NCBI GenBank assembly: GCA_009823505.1
Contig: VZQC01011939.1
Span: 3,178,911 to 3,242,910, forward strand
From: Rhizomys pruinosus
Taxonomy: Eukaryota; Chordata; Mammalia; Rodentia; Spalacidae
Length of the DNA: 64,000 bases
Direction: 5' to 3'
Shown: piece by piece, positions 62,699-64,000 of the stretch
Layout: each line of letters opens with the position of its first letter
Position numbering within the stretch: position 1 is the stretch's first letter
The notes under the pieces: generated by a model
Database searches by the model: none
What the model was told of the DNA's origin: nothing
What the model saw: only the letters and a program-made list of their open reading frames with translations
Translations under genes and position numbers: made by a program

Positions 62699-64000
62699 AT
62701 GAAACAAAGACCAAGGTTGGAAACTGTTTGTGCTCAGCCTAAACACTTGCTCCATTTTATAGCCCTTGGGAATTACAGGTGTTTCTAAGGCAAGCATTAT
62801 GGTCATGATGTAAGTAAAAGATATCCCTCAAAGAGAGAGCACAGCCCCAAGCTATCCACAAAAGGTGTCAGCCACTGTGGTGTCATCCTGACAGTGAGAA
62901 TTGATGGAACCACAGCTCACCCAAGCACATGGCATCATTGTTTGTATAAAGAGCTCCCTCGTGGAAGGTCAGCGTTAACAAAATGACTATAGGGGCAAGT
63001 TTAACCTCCCAGTAAAGTTTACTCAGTGTTCAGTGTGGTCAAGTACTGTGTGTCAGATTTAGAACCCTGAACAGCAGGCTCAAGTCCTAGGTCAGCAAAG
63101 TCCTGCCTTAAGTGACTTCTCAGACCTCTATCCACTCATGTGAGCATAATGATCCAAAAATGTATGTTTTATTTAAAACAAGCAAACAAAAATAGAAAAC
63201 CCAACAGATAGATACTTCAGTATAGGGTTGACTGGTTTGAGGATAGTGTTTGCTCAAAACTACTCCCCTGATGAGTTATAAATAGAAAAGCTCTGGCTTG
63301 CCTGCTACTTTCAATCTACTAAGTATCTTGTGACTGATTCTGGATGAGCCTGCAGAAAGAAAAGAAATCCCCCAGGAAATCTCAATTAGGGGGGCAGAGG
63401 CTGGGGAGAGAGGCCAGAGGGCAGAGCCTTCTGCACAGGAGCTAAGGGACTGTGCGACTTCCCCCAGGAAACAGAGTGGTCAGAACACCTGGATCTTCAT
63501 CTTAGTACCCTCTACAAACAACTCAGATCTCGAGATTTTGGAAACACATAGGAGTTTCAAGGCAAAGACCCCAGAGATTGATCCCCAGGAAATCAAGGGC
63601 TCCTACTCTGCAAAAGGGTCTCTGAGATCAGCTGCTTGGAGCTGGGGGGAGCTCATGCAGCAGCAGTGCTTCCCATTTCAAAAACTGCTCTCATTTTGGT
63701 CAAGGTCTCACTCTGCTGGCCTCAGGTAGCACTGGCTACCCTTTCCGTGTAGTAACATATACTGGACATGGAACTGGGTACCACACTAAAGGACAGCTCA
63801 ATCGGTAAGGTTGTAACTTATCCCAGGATAAGCTGGACCAGCAGGAGCAGATAAGGTCTGTGTGTCCTCCACTCTTTGCTCAGTAGACAAAGGTCTTGGT
63901 TCAGGACTGAGACATTTTTGTGGCAGCAGAAAGTGGCACAGCATCATTCTGATTGTGCCAACATTCTGCTGCCTCCTCGTGACCTCCTACCTGGGTTCCA

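Overview
The window is nuclear DNA from a rodent, most likely a muroid. The evidence is split coding sequence with GT-AG introns, many 7SL-derived B1 SINEs, tRNA-derived B2-superfamily SINEs with intact A and B boxes, B4-like B1+ID composites, MaLR LTR fragments and abundant microsatellites. The SINE variants do not look like the common mouse or rat subfamilies, so a cricetid or another muroid is possible. I cannot name the species.

One protein-coding gene is recognisable: the 3' part of Myt1l, on the minus strand. Seven coding exons join in frame: 44653-44591, 36750-36667, 35086-34865, 16202-16111, 12417-12314, 6008-5865 and 5562-5422 (stop codon). They encode the last ~282 residues: three CCHHC zinc fingers, a linker, the C-terminal coiled coil and the terminal tail. 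All exon phases agree, and the donor and acceptor sites are canonical. An A/T-rich 3'UTR of about 2.7 kb follows, from 5421 to about 2686, with an AATAAA signal at 2708-2703. Bases 1-2685 lie downstream of the gene. Bases 44654-64000 are intron; the upstream exons lie beyond the window.

No second gene could be supported. The long open frames (for example 26425-27480, 24215-24937, 52676-52996 and 42700-43104) lie in tandem repeats or in unique sequence with no coding signature.

The non-coding part is rich in minisatellites of different unit lengths: 46 bp at 1305, about 30 bp at 8157, 48 bp at 24439, 43 bp at 36581, 34 bp at 42830, 22 bp at 47531 and 39 bp at 52687. There is also an ACC/GTT triplet quasi-palindrome at 25139-25710 and an ~800-bp CA/CAGACA satellite at 26600-27395. 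The most interesting observation is the 43-bp tandem repeat abutting the exon at 36667: it copies the exon's 3' end together with its splice donor. Also worth checking are a perfect 18-bp-arm hairpin at 10794-10837, strong CTCF-like and RFX X-box-like motifs in the introns, and a C9/G8 homopolymer junction in the 3'UTR.
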